DNA from: Bacillus cereus | GTDB lineage: Bacteria > Bacillota > Bacilli > Bacillales > Bacillaceae_G | Assembly (NCBI RefSeq): GCF_025917685.1 | Contig: NZ_CP089518.1 | Coordinates: 3,907,001 to 3,971,000 of the forward strand | DNA: 64,000 nucleotides | Reading direction: 5' to 3' | Part shown: one piece after another, positions 1 to 7,958 of the stretch | How positions within the stretch are numbered: the stretch's first letter is position 1 | How the letters are laid out: each line of letters starts with the position of its first letter | Program-made: the position numbers and the translations under genes | The notes under the pieces: generated by a model | Told to the model about the DNA's origin: nothing | Database searches by the model: none | What the model saw: the letters and a program-made list of their open reading frames with translations, nothing else

Positions 1-1015
1 CGATTACTTCTTGTTTTACTTTGTCCATATTTTCGCCCTTCTTCATAAGAAGAGATACGTTGTCTGACGCAACTAAATCTACTTTTTCTTTTTTCCCTTT
101 TCCTACTTGTACAGTCTTAATTTTTTCACCACGTGTATACAATTTCTTTGTCATATATTGTCCAAACGCATAATCAAGAAGCTTCGTCACTTGATTGTTC
201 CGTTCTTTTGATGTAGGTGCTCCCATAACAACTGAAATAACACGCATTCCATTCTTTTCAGCTGATGCAGTTAAACAATATTTCGCTTCTGTCGTAAAGC
301 CCGTTTTCACACCATCTACTCCAGGATAAAAACGTACTAACTTATTCGTATTAACAAGCCAAAACTTCTTATCCGTATCTTCACGTAAATAGTCTTCATA
401 TTTACCTGTGTATTTGCGAATAAGTGGATACTTCATCAATTCTCTCGCCATTATAGCCATATCATTTGCCGTGGAATAATGATCTTTTGCTGGAAGACCT
501 GTTGGATTTTGAAAATGAGTATTTTTCAACCCTAAATCTTTCGCTTTTTTGTTCATCATATTTACAAAACCTTCTTCTGAACCAGCGATATGCTCCGCTA
601 CTGCAACAGATGCATCATTTCCAGATGCAATGGCAATGCCCTTTAGCATTTCATTTACGGTCATCTCTTCCCCAGGTTCTAAAAAGATTTGTGATCCACC
701 CATTGAAGCTGCGTGTTCACTTGCTCTAACTTTATCGGTCAGTTTTAGTTTTCCTTTTTCAACTTGTTCCATAATTAATAGCATTGTCATAATCTTCGTC
801 ATACTGGCAGGTGGTAACTTTTCATTCGGATTTTTATCAAATAAAACTTTACCTGTATCTTGCTCAATTACGATTGCTGACGACGCTTGTTCCGCTAACT
901 TCGGCGCGGTTCCTTCTGTTTTCTCCTGCTTCGTTTTCTCAGATTGTGCAAAACTAACTGAAGTACCAGAAAGCAATAACATGAAACAAACAAGTATTCC
1001 AAAAACTCGCTTCAT
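1..1015 (-). CDS. dacF: D-alanyl-D-alanine carboxypeptidase DacF, cut by the window edge
   Basis: Low-molecular-weight penicillin-binding protein that removes the terminal D-Ala from peptidoglycan stem peptides. In Bacillus it acts in the forespore to limit cortex cross-linking. The 338 visible codons start at ATG 1015 after a GGAGGG ribosome-binding site. They show a signal peptide (about residues 1-23, ending SFA-Q) and all three catalytic boxes: SMTK at about 71-74 with the acyl-enzyme serine, SGN at about 131-133 and KTG at about 237-239. The C-terminus, and the spoIIA operon expected after it in Bacillus, lie outside the window. A sigma-F-like promoter sits just upstream. Confidence 0.93.
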   Translation of the reverse strand, partial: MKRVFGILVCFMLLLSGTSVSFAQSEKTKQEKTEGTAPKLAEQASSAIVIEQDTGKVLFDKNPNEKLPPASMTKIMTMLLIMEQVEKGKLKLTDKVRASEHAASMGGSQIFLEPGEEMTVNEMLKGIAIASGNDASVAVAEHIAGSEEGFVNMMNKKAKDLGLKNTHFQNPTGLPAKDHYSTANDMAIMARELMKYPLIRKYTGKYEDYLREDTDKKFWLVNTNKLVRFYPGVDGVKTGFTTEAKYCLTASAEKNGMRVISVVMGAPTSKERNNQVTKLLDYAFGQYMTKKLYTRGEKIKTVQVGKGKKEKVDLVASDNVSLLMKKGENMDKVKQEVI

Positions 1016-1042
1016 GACTAACCCTCCATTCTATATCAAACC

Positions 1043-1072
1043 TATTTTTTCCAATTCTATAATTTTTAATAC
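1043..1072 (-). promoter_or_regulatory. Candidate forespore (sigma F/G) promoter of dacF
   Basis: On the minus strand GTATT is followed by exactly 15 bases and then GGAAAAAATA. This fits the sigma-F pattern (GYATA, about 15 bp, GGNRANANTW) with one mismatch in the -35. It lies 28 bp upstream of the dacF start, and dacF is a sigma-F gene in B. subtilis. Confidence 0.6.
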
Positions 1073-1094
1073 CATATTTTTCTATTAATTTCAG

Positions 1095-1123
1095 TTGACA
1101 AATAAATTCATTGCCGATATTGT
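1095..1123 (+). promoter_or_regulatory. Sigma-A promoter of the ytr-type operon
   Basis: A perfect TTGACA (1095-1100), a 17-bp spacer and TATTGT (1118-1123) precede the regulator gene. The -10 box abuts and slightly overlaps the 12-bp inverted repeat described next, so a repressor bound there would block initiation. Confidence 0.75.
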
Positions 1124-1158
1124 ATTAAGTGTATTACACACATTAGTACACTTAATAC
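1122..1158 (+). promoter_or_regulatory. YtrA-type operator (AGTGTA-N13-TACACT)
   Basis: Perfect inverted repeat with 12-bp arms, GTATTAAGTGTA (1122-1133) and TACACTTAATAC (1147-1158), separated by 13 bp. The core AGTGTA-N13-TACACT equals the operator known for the B. subtilis GntR-family repressor YtrA. It overlaps the -10/+1 region of the promoter serving a YtrA-like gene, so autorepression is very likely. Confidence 0.85.
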
Positions 1159-1181
1159 TCATTAGGAAGGAGACATTGCTC

Positions 1182-1601
1182 TTGCATATTCAACTTGATC
1201 CAAGAAGCAACACTCCGATATGGGAACAAATTGTTCAAAATATAAAAGAACTCGTATTGAAAAACATGCTAGCTCCAAGTGATAAGCTTCCTTCTGTACG
1301 CGAGCTCGCTTCATTGCTCGTTATAAATCCAAATACAGTTAGTAAAGCGTATCAAGAGTTAGAACGACAAGGGATTATTGAAACATTACGAGGAAAAGGA
1401 ACATTTGTATCCCAATCGATTACCCCAACATTAGACGAAAGGAAAATCGCTATGGTTGAAAAGCAATTTCATCAATTACTACTAGAAGCCTCTTATCTTG
1501 GGATTACGAAAGATAAAATTCACGATTGGATAGATTCATACTACAAAGAGATTGGAGGAACTATGGATGCTGAAAGTGACAAGCTTGAAGAAAACAATTG
1601 A
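1182..1601 (+). CDS. ytrA: GntR-family transcriptional repressor, YtrA type
   Basis: 139-residue regulator of the short YtrA subfamily: an N-terminal winged helix (residues about 8-75, with KLPSVRELA and NPNTVSKAYQELE recognition-helix features and the wing RGKGTFVS) and only a short helical tail instead of a large effector domain. TTG 1182 is chosen because AGGAAGGAG lies 8-9 bp upstream; the reading frame stays open back to 1095, but that region is the promoter and operator. It should repress its own operon, which encodes an ABC transporter induced in B. subtilis by lipid II-binding antibiotics. Its last 35 bp overlap the next gene. Confidence 0.85.
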   Translation: MHIQLDPRSNTPIWEQIVQNIKELVLKNMLAPSDKLPSVRELASLLVINPNTVSKAYQELERQGIIETLRGKGTFVSQSITPTLDERKIAMVEKQFHQLLLEASYLGITKDKIHDWIDSYYKEIGGTMDAESDKLEENN

Positions 1602-2448
1602 TAATCAAACGATTTTAGATAATGTTTCTTTCACATTGCAAAAAGGTAGTATCGTCGGATTACTCGGAAGAAACGGTGCGGGGAAAACAACTTTATTACG
1701 AACGATGGTCGGCATTTTAGACCCTGATGCAGGAACTGTTACATATGAGGATACGAATATTCACCAACATCCTGAAACGAAACAAAAAATCGTATATGTT
1801 CCGGATTCTACTAACATACTGAACGGATATACAGTGAAAGAAATTGTAAAGTTTTATAAAGCTGTTTACACAGCATTTGATGAATCCTATTTCTACGAAC
1901 TGCTAGAACGTTTCAACTTACCAAACAAGCGAATTCGTAGTTACTCAAAAGGAATGAAAGCACTACTTGCAATCATTTTAGCCGTTGCTGCAAAAGCAGA
2001 ATATATCATTTTAGATGAACCGACAAACGGATTGGATCCTATCGTTAAAAGACAAATCCTCCAATTTCTAGTTGGAGAAGTTGCTGAAAAAGAGATTACT
2101 ATTTTCATCTCAACTCATCATTTAGATGAAGTTGAACAAATCGCCGATACAATCATTATATTAAAAGGCCATACTATAGCTTCTATTACATCACTAGACG
2201 ATGCAAAATCACGATTTGTAAAAATACAAGTAGCTTACGAACGTTCATTACCTCAAAAACTAGAAAACTTAAGCAATATTAAAATATTAAATCAAACAGG
2301 AAAAGTATATACAATCTTAATCGAAGGAAATATTGCTACAACGCTTGAGAAGTTTTATAAAGAGCAACCAATTCTCATTGAAGAATTAACAATGTCGCTT
2401 GAAGATATCTTCGTTACGACACTTGAGGAGGATGAGTATGTTTCATAA
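1567..2448 (+). CDS. ytrB: ABC transporter ATP-binding protein, YtrB type
   Basis: Cytoplasmic ATPase of an ABC-2 type exporter or permease, 293 residues. Walker A is GLLGRNGAGKTT (about residues 31-42), the signature is degenerate (SYSKGMKA instead of LSGGQ), Walker B is YIILDEPTNGLD and the H-loop is STHH. ATG 1567 follows GGAGG (1554-1558) located inside the ytrA coding region, so the genes are translationally coupled. The C-terminal 80 residues after the ATPase core form the usual accessory domain of this class. It pairs with the two membrane proteins downstream. Confidence 0.88.
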   Translation: MLKVTSLKKTIDNQTILDNVSFTLQKGSIVGLLGRNGAGKTTLLRTMVGILDPDAGTVTYEDTNIHQHPETKQKIVYVPDSTNILNGYTVKEIVKFYKAVYTAFDESYFYELLERFNLPNKRIRSYSKGMKALLAIILAVAAKAEYIILDEPTNGLDPIVKRQILQFLVGEVAEKEITIFISTHHLDEVEQIADTIIILKGHTIASITSLDDAKSRFVKIQVAYERSLPQKLENLSNIKILNQTGKVYTILIEGNIATTLEKFYKEQPILIEELTMSLEDIFVTTLEEDEYVS

Positions 2449-3502
2449 GGCGTTGTGGATGTGGAATTGGAAGCGCGGGAAATATGCTGTGTTACTCTTC
2501 TTCTTTAGTTCGCTTTACTTGTTATCTTTTGGCTACTATAAAAGTGCTCAGAGACAACTTGCTGAGTATTACGAGTTACAAGAAAAAGGTAAACAGTATT
2601 ATTATTTTTATGGCTTTTCGCCAGGGGAAGGTAATAGTTTTTGGTTAACTGTTCTTATCATTGCTTTAGCCTGCTTATTGATAGGATGGGAACGTAGCAA
2701 CCAATCTAATACACTACTTATGACGATGCCTTTTAAAAGAAAAGATGTCTTCTTATCTAAATGGGCTTTCGGTTCCTTTTGTATTGTAAGCTCGTTACTT
2801 ATAAATTGGATTCTTATGTATGTTATTTATAGAACAACTATTCATTTTGATTATCAATCATTTAGTCCATTTCATCGATACTTTCTTTATGCGATTGTTT
2901 CTTATGCTGCAGTATATACAGCTGCACTATGCATCGGTACTTTTACTGGAAGCGTTGTTTCGCAGGTTGTTTTTTGTATTCCTTGGTTACTAATGGGGCT
3001 TACATTTATTCCACTAGTGTCCACTTTTACGATAAATCACTTAGAAGCTACCGATACTAAAAATTATAAGTTACATGAACAACTTTACAAAATTAATCAA
3101 AAAACAAATATAGTTGCACCAATATATAATTTCACGATTTATTACGATTATGATCCTGAATTACGTAAAAAAGAAAAGGACTCAACTACTTTAAGAGATC
3201 CAGCATCTTATCACTATTATTCAGCTAAATCGATGTTTGTCCCTATTTTTTATACAATAGTTAATTTGCTACTTGGCGCATATTTATATACACAATCGCC
3301 AAATGAAAACACTCAAAAAATATTTATTTTCCAAAAACATTTAAAAATATGGGTATGGGGGACAACCATTTACTTTGCATTACTAGGTGGCTATAAAATA
3401 AATCAATTTAGTTTCGTATTTAACTACTATATCGGTTTGTTTCTCGCTGGAATCATTACTTATGTTGTATTATCACGACTAACAAATTATAAAGTTTTTT
3501 AA
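2438..3502 (+). CDS. ABC transporter membrane subunit (first of two paralogues)
   Basis: 354-residue integral membrane protein with about six or more hydrophobic segments (residues about 17-36, 65-85, 107-130, 150-175, 180-205, and two near the C-terminus). A soluble Lys/Tyr-rich loop (about 210-270) lies between the halves. ATG 2438 has GAGGAGGATGAG upstream and overlaps the ATPase gene by 11 bp. It begins MFHKALWMWNWKRGKY, closely resembling the MFQKALWLRTYQQSKY start of the next gene, and both are 354 residues long, so they arose by tandem duplication. It corresponds in position to B. subtilis YtrC/YtrD. The substrate is unknown. Confidence 0.75.
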   Translation: MFHKALWMWNWKRGKYAVLLFFFSSLYLLSFGYYKSAQRQLAEYYELQEKGKQYYYFYGFSPGEGNSFWLTVLIIALACLLIGWERSNQSNTLLMTMPFKRKDVFLSKWAFGSFCIVSSLLINWILMYVIYRTTIHFDYQSFSPFHRYFLYAIVSYAAVYTAALCIGTFTGSVVSQVVFCIPWLLMGLTFIPLVSTFTINHLEATDTKNYKLHEQLYKINQKTNIVAPIYNFTIYYDYDPELRKKEKDSTTLRDPASYHYYSAKSMFVPIFYTIVNLLLGAYLYTQSPNENTQKIFIFQKHLKIWVWGTTIYFALLGGYKINQFSFVFNYYIGLFLAGIITYVVLSRLTNYKVF

Positions 3503-3514
3503 AGGAGAGATCCT

Positions 3515-4579
3515 ATGTTTCAAAAAGCACTATGGCTAAGAACGTATCAACAAAGTAAATATGTTGTATGGCTGTTTTGGTTCGTTAGCTTCTACAATTT
3601 GTCATACAAATACTATTTGGCATCGATTGAACAACAACACCTTCTGAAGATGCAAAAAGAAGGGGAATATGTATATCATTACAATTTTGGTTTATCACTT
3701 ATGGACCCTGTCATCTTTCAAGGTGGTGCACTTATCATTCTGGCCTGTACGTTAATCGGCTGGGAAAGACAAAATAACTCTAGTGACTTGTTATGGTCTA
3801 TGCCATTTAAACGTTCACACCTTTATATAACAAAATGGTTGTTTGGAATCTGTAATATCGCCACTGTTGTCGTTTTAAACTGGGGACTATTTGCTATTAT
3901 GAAAAAGTTGACTTTTCATAATAAATATCAAGTATTCTCCCCATTTCATAGTTACTTTATATACATGTTAATTGTATTAATCGCTATTTATACACTTGCC
4001 TTATGTGTAGGTACAATTACAGGGAATATTATATCGCAAGGATTTCTCACTGCAGCTATATTAATCTTCCCAGCTTTACTTCCATCACTTATCTCAGGAG
4101 TCTTTGCTGTTCACTCAAACACTGACTTTCATGAGAACAATGGCCATATACATGATGTGATGGAAAACATCCGTATCTCTAATCCAGCAGAAGGTTTCAA
4201 TATTGACTTTAATTATGATCCACAAAGTCATTATACCGATTCAGATGGAGTGCGTCATAACGGACCAAACTTTACAAAGATTCCATCGGTAAAAACATTG
4301 ATTGGACCTATTGCACATGTCATTATTTTATTACCACTCGGTATATATTTATATGTTCGTTCAGTCAATGAGCGGAATGGTAGTTTCTTACTATATCCAA
4401 AGCTTCAAAAGATATTTATGGTCTGCGCTATTTTCTGTATCGGAATTAGCGGCGGTTTAATAATTGGCGGGACCCATTCGTTGCTTAATTTTTACGTTGG
4501 TTTGTTCGGAACAAGCATAATTAGCTATTTTCTTCTATCTAAAATATTGAGATTGAAGGTCTCTTGGAATTTCAAATAA
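3515..4579 (+). CDS. ABC transporter membrane subunit (second paralogue)
   Basis: 354-residue membrane protein, paralogous to the preceding gene: shared N-terminal pattern, shared WER.. motif after the second membrane segment, shared SPFHxYF motif about residue 145, and the same overall topology. The start ATG has AAAGGAGAG nine bases upstream. It is the last gene of the ytrAB-like operon, which ends in a strong terminator. The two subunits probably form a heterodimeric permease with the ATPase. In B. subtilis the operon continues with ytrE and ytrF; those are missing here. Confidence 0.75.
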   Translation: MFQKALWLRTYQQSKYVVWLFWFVSFYNLSYKYYLASIEQQHLLKMQKEGEYVYHYNFGLSLMDPVIFQGGALIILACTLIGWERQNNSSDLLWSMPFKRSHLYITKWLFGICNIATVVVLNWGLFAIMKKLTFHNKYQVFSPFHSYFIYMLIVLIAIYTLALCVGTITGNIISQGFLTAAILIFPALLPSLISGVFAVHSNTDFHENNGHIHDVMENIRISNPAEGFNIDFNYDPQSHYTDSDGVRHNGPNFTKIPSVKTLIGPIAHVIILLPLGIYLYVRSVNERNGSFLLYPKLQKIFMVCAIFCIGISGGLIIGGTHSLLNFYVGLFGTSIISYFLLSKILRLKVSWNFK

Positions 4580-4609
4580 AATAACCTCCTCACTAAGAGG
4601 AGGTTATTT
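4579..4609. terminator. Bidirectional terminator
   Basis: Perfect 12-bp stem AAATAACCTCCT / AGGAGGTTATTT with a 7-base loop and T-runs on both sides. It serves the ytr-type operon (+) and the convergent gene at 4604-5149 (-), whose stop codon lies inside the stem. Confidence 0.9.
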
Positions 4610-5149
4610 TATTTTCTCTCTCCTATCTCCATACACCATCTCTTCTTTCATCCCAAACCCATCACCATTTTGCACAATTTGCTCTGTTGGTGCGACTACA
4701 CTTTCAGCAATTTTCCATTCCCCGCGCTCTTTCATAAATACTTGCAGAAAATAGTTCATGCCATTTAGCTGATATGCATTTTCTTTTTTCACATTATAGT
4801 GCACCGCAATGTAGTACACTTGAATGTTTTCTTTCCCTGCTTTTGATACGTATTGCGATAATCTTGGAATGTACATTGATGCTTTCTTAAATGGTAAGTG
4901 CTTCGCTTTAACGAGCGATGAACTTGTTACATTACGTAATGTGTCCTGATTACGAATGTTATCACTATGATGAAATAATACTGCATTTTGCATAGAACGA
5001 ACCCATAATTTCGAATACAAGACAGTATTATCATTTTCAATATACTTCACTTCTTTTTGCACCACTTGAATAGGGGTATCGGCGTACATGAATGTATTAA
5101 AGCAGAAAAAGCTTCCAAGTAAAACGGTAAGTGCCGCAATATATTTCAT
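4604..5149 (-). CDS. Secreted protein of unknown function
   Basis: 181 residues with a signal peptide (about 1-24, hydrophobic core AALTVLLGSFFCFNTF, probable cleavage at YA-DT). The rest is soluble and mixed alpha/beta: an acidic/basic N-terminal half, then VQVYYIAVHYNVKKENAYQ and FLQVFMKERGEWKIAESV, which look like strands of an NTF2-like or similar barrel. I do not recognise a family. A GGAGGAAAG ribosome-binding site precedes ATG 5149. The gene is monocistronic and shares a terminator with the ytr-type operon. Confidence 0.7.
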   Translation of the reverse strand: MKYIAALTVLLGSFFCFNTFMYADTPIQVVQKEVKYIENDNTVLYSKLWVRSMQNAVLFHHSDNIRNQDTLRNVTSSSLVKAKHLPFKKASMYIPRLSQYVSKAGKENIQVYYIAVHYNVKKENAYQLNGMNYFLQVFMKERGEWKIAESVVAPTEQIVQNGDGFGMKEEMVYGDRREKIK

Positions 5150-5204
5150 AATCTTTCCTCCGATCTTTTTAATTAAAGTATCGGAGTTTCAAAATATTTT
5201 TATT

Positions 5205-5243
5205 CAAAAGAAAAAGGATAGGAAAGCTCTTGCTTCCTATCCT
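5205..5243 (-). terminator. Terminator of the MarR gene
   Basis: Read on the minus strand, AGGATAGGAAGC pairs with GCTTTCCTATCCT (one unpaired base) and is followed by a T-rich tract. Confidence 0.8.
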
Positions 5244-5249
5244 CATTTA

Positions 5250-5669
5250 TTATAAGACGCGGCCAAATAGTTCTAAAACCATTTCTATCTCTTGGTCGCT
5301 CCAACCTTTAAATCTCTCTTTATAATATTCTTTACGCACAGCTTCAAGTTTTTCAGTTACTTCTCGTCCGTTTTCTGTAATTTCTAAGTATACGATACGA
5401 CGGTCTGAATTTGATCTCTTTCTTTCAACAAACCCTTTTCGCACGAGACGATCTGTTACAGCTGTAATATGACTGGAGGTTACGTTTACTTCACTCGCAA
5501 TTTGCGAAGCCATCTGTGGACTTTTTAAAAATAACGCACGTAATACAGAGAATTCATTATATGGCATATGCTCTGAAAAACGTGTATTAATATCATTTTG
5601 TAATAAACGTATCATCTTTCGAAATGATGCAGATAAATCTAAAATCAGTGTTTCTCTATTTTCGTTCAC
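5250..5669 (-). CDS. MarR-family transcriptional regulator
   Basis: 139-residue winged-helix repressor. The DNA-binding core spans about residues 30-100, with recognition helix NVTSSHITAVTDRLVRKGFV and wing RKRSNSDRRIVYLEIT, the typical DRR wing of the family; flanking helices form the dimer interface. GTG 5669 is preferred because GGGACGAGG precedes it. An in-frame ATG at 5702 has no ribosome-binding site and lies against a TATAAT that looks like the promoter -10. Its target is not obvious; the divergent SIMPL-domain gene (5830) is the nearest candidate. Confidence 0.85.
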   Translation of the reverse strand: MNENRETLILDLSASFRKMIRLLQNDINTRFSEHMPYNEFSVLRALFLKSPQMASQIASEVNVTSSHITAVTDRLVRKGFVERKRSNSDRRIVYLEITENGREVTEKLEAVRKEYYKERFKGWSDQEIEMVLELFGRVL

Positions 5670-5829
5670 TAGCCTCGTCCCTTTTTTATCATATTTATAC
5701 ATATTATAATCTATAAATACCTATGTTGTATATGCTTTCTTCCCTTAACATTCTCATTTATGTAACTTTTTTCATACGATTTTCTTTTTTGTTCACACAT
5801 ATACATATAAAAAAGGATGGTGAGCATAA

Positions 5830-6501
5830 ATGCAAGGTGGAATGAATCCGTATTTACATAATATCCGTACGACAAATACTGGTAAAGAAGCTACTATTAC
5901 TGTACAAGGAGAAGGCATTATAAAAGCCAAACCAAATGTTGTCATATTAACACTAGGCATTCGAACAGATAGTAAAAATGTAAAACAAGCGCAAGAAGAA
6001 AATGCAGTTCAATCGAAACAATTGCTTGATGCACTCAAACAGCTAGGTATTGCCGATAAAGATATAGAAACTATTTCTTATACGATTACCCCTCAATACG
6101 AATATGTAAATGATAAAGCCTTACTACAAGGCTACCGTGTGGAGCATTTGTATGAAATTACCGTTTTAAATGTACAAAAAGCAGGGGAAGTATATGATAT
6201 AGCCGTGACGAATGGTGCAAACGTAGCAAAAGGTTTACGTTTTCGAATATCTCATCCAAATAAATATTATGAGCAAGCTCTCATTCAGGCTCTGCACCAA
6301 GCAGTAGAAAAAGCTCGTGCTATTGCGAGTACCTACAATTTAAACATTAATCCTGTTCCCCTCTCACTCGTTGAAGAATCTGCCCAATTACCACGGGAGG
6401 TTGCATCCTATGCTACTTTACATGCACAAGCAGCCCCGCCCATTCAATCTGGAGAACTAGAAATCATTTCAACCATACGAGCTATTTTTACGTATTTATA
6501 A
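5830..6501 (+). CDS. SIMPL-domain (DUF541) protein
   Basis: 223-residue protein of the SIMPL family (periplasmic or membrane-associated proteins linked to oxidative stress in other bacteria; biochemical role unsettled). The domain covers nearly the whole protein: ITVQGEGIIKAKPNVVILTLGI near residue 23, KQLLDALKQLGIADKDIETISYTITPQYEY near 70-95, and the closing EISTIRAIFTYL strand. No signal peptide or membrane segment is apparent, so this copy looks cytosolic or non-classically exported. The start follows AAAGGATGGTGAG. Confidence 0.85.
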   Translation: MQGGMNPYLHNIRTTNTGKEATITVQGEGIIKAKPNVVILTLGIRTDSKNVKQAQEENAVQSKQLLDALKQLGIADKDIETISYTITPQYEYVNDKALLQGYRVEHLYEITVLNVQKAGEVYDIAVTNGANVAKGLRFRISHPNKYYEQALIQALHQAVEKARAIASTYNLNINPVPLSLVEESAQLPREVASYATLHAQAAPPIQSGELEIISTIRAIFTYL

Positions 6502-6516
6502 ATAATTTCGTTTATA

Positions 6517-6567
6517 AGTAAACGTTATCATTTTCGTTGTTGTAAAAACATGATGTTCTGATATAAT
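6517..6567 (+). promoter_or_regulatory. Promoter region of the purine permease with a cre-like site
   Basis: TATAAT (6562-6567) lies 16 bp after TTGTAA (6540-6545). Upstream, positions 6517-6530 (AGTAAACGTTATCA) match the CcpA cre consensus TGWAANCGNTNWCA at 13 of 14 positions, the first base differing. The position upstream of the -35 would suit activation or weak control. Confidence 0.45.
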
Positions 6568-6580
6568 AAAGGACGGTGAG

Positions 6581-6618
6581 CTCTTATATAAGAGATATCA
6601 CGGGTGGGAGAGGGATAT
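6581..6618 (+). promoter_or_regulatory. Palindromic 5' leader of the purine permease
   Basis: The transcribed leader begins near a perfect 14-bp palindrome CTCTTATATAAGAG (6581-6594), followed by ATATC (6595-6599) and GATAT (6614-6618), which can pair around a G-rich loop. It does not match the purine riboswitch. It could be an operator at the start site or a small RNA structure. Confidence 0.35.
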
Positions 6619-6635
6619 GAAAAAGAAGGTTTAAC

Positions 6636-7925
6636 ATGAAAGGAATACTTGAAAGAACATTTAAATTAGACTTACACCAAACATCACCAAAACAAGAAGT
6701 TTTAGCTGGAGTTACGTCATTTTTCACAATTGTTTATATTATGATTGTAAATGCGTCAATCTTATCAGATGCCGGCATTCCTCTTGAAGCTGGAATTTTA
6801 GCAACTGTTTTTAGTTCATTTGTCGGATGTCTACTTATGGCATTTTGGGCAAATGCACCTGCTATTCTTGTCCCAGGTATGGGTGTAAATGCATTCTTCA
6901 CGTACACTGCTGTGCACACGCTCGGTCTAGCTTGGCAAGAAGCATTAGCAGCTGTTTTTATCGCCGGTATTATTTTTGCAATTGCTGCTTTTACACCGAT
7001 TGCTCGCGTGCTTTCGGTATCGATTCCAAAGTCATTAAAGGAAGCGATCACTGTCGGTATCGGGTTATTTTTAGCTTTCATCGGCTTGCAAAAAGGTGGT
7101 TTAGTCGTTTCGCATCCTAATACTGCTGTTGCAATGGGGAAATTAAGTAGTCCTGTCGTTCTTGCAACACTACTTACTCTTATTGTGGCACTTGTGCTAT
7201 TTGTGCGTAATGTACGTGGAAACTTTTTATGGACGATTGCAATTGGAACTGGTATTGCATGGCTATTTGGCCTTGTTGATACGAGTCAAGTGGGCAATAG
7301 TTCGTTTTCATTCGCTAATTACGGCGATGTGTTTGGAGCTATGTCATTTGGGAAACTTTCTTCCTTACCATTTTGGATTGCAACATTCTCCTTAAGCATG
7401 GTGCTTATTTTTGAGAACATGGGACTACTGCACGGTTTATTAGAAGATGACCGTAAATTCCCACGTGCTTACCAAGCAAATGCAATTTCAGCAATGACAT
7501 GTGGTCTATTTGGCACAAGCCCTACCGTTTCAACAGTAGAGAGTGCCGCGGGTATTACTGCAGGTGGAAAAACAGGTCTGACGTCTATCGTTACAGGGTT
7601 GTTATTCTTCGCGTCACTGTTTGCACTTCCGTTTGTCAAACTAATTCCTGATAGTGCCATTGCACCAATCTTAATTATTATTGGCGGCCTGATGATTACA
7701 AGCATTCAACAAATTCCTCTGAACGACTTTTCAGAAGGATTTCCAGCGTTTTTAATTATCGTTATGATTCCGCTCACATATAGTATCGCTGACGGCATTG
7801 CGTTCGGATTTATTGCTTATCCTATCTTGAAAGTTGCTCTTGGAAAGCGTAAAGAAGTCGCACCGTCCATGTATATCATTACATGCTTATTCTTAGCCAT
7901 GTTCGTATTACACGCTATTGGCTAG
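6636..7925 (+). CDS. NCS2-family purine permease, AzgA/PbuG-PbuO type
   Basis: 429-residue polytopic membrane protein importing purine bases (guanine, hypoxanthine or adenine in characterised relatives). Family marks are the N-terminal EVLAGVTSFFTIVYIMIVN, VPGMGVNAFF at about residue 86 (substrate-site region of AzgA proteins), and GTSPTVSTVESAAGI at about residue 291, another conserved substrate-site segment. About 12-14 membrane segments fill the length, typical of the family. It is a single gene ending in a strong terminator. Which of the pbuG/pbuO paralogues it is cannot be told from sequence alone. Confidence 0.88.
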   Translation: MKGILERTFKLDLHQTSPKQEVLAGVTSFFTIVYIMIVNASILSDAGIPLEAGILATVFSSFVGCLLMAFWANAPAILVPGMGVNAFFTYTAVHTLGLAWQEALAAVFIAGIIFAIAAFTPIARVLSVSIPKSLKEAITVGIGLFLAFIGLQKGGLVVSHPNTAVAMGKLSSPVVLATLLTLIVALVLFVRNVRGNFLWTIAIGTGIAWLFGLVDTSQVGNSSFSFANYGDVFGAMSFGKLSSLPFWIATFSLSMVLIFENMGLLHGLLEDDRKFPRAYQANAISAMTCGLFGTSPTVSTVESAAGITAGGKTGLTSIVTGLLFFASLFALPFVKLIPDSAIAPILIIIGGLMITSIQQIPLNDFSEGFPAFLIIVMIPLTYSIADGIAFGFIAYPILKVALGKRKEVAPSMYIITCLFLAMFVLHAIG

Positions 7926-7927
7926 TT

Positions 7928-7958
7928 AAAAAACACCGAGGGAACCTCGGTGTTTTTT
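7928..7958. terminator. Bidirectional terminator
   Basis: AACACCGAGG / CCTCGGTGTT with a GAA loop and A/T runs on both sides. It separates the convergent purine permease and corA genes. Confidence 0.9.

Noticed and set aside
6568..6635. Purine or guanidine riboswitch before the purine permease
   Set aside because: The leader is only about 65 bases and lacks the three-way-junction consensus of purine riboswitches and the ACGR loops or other conserved parts of guanidine riboswitches.
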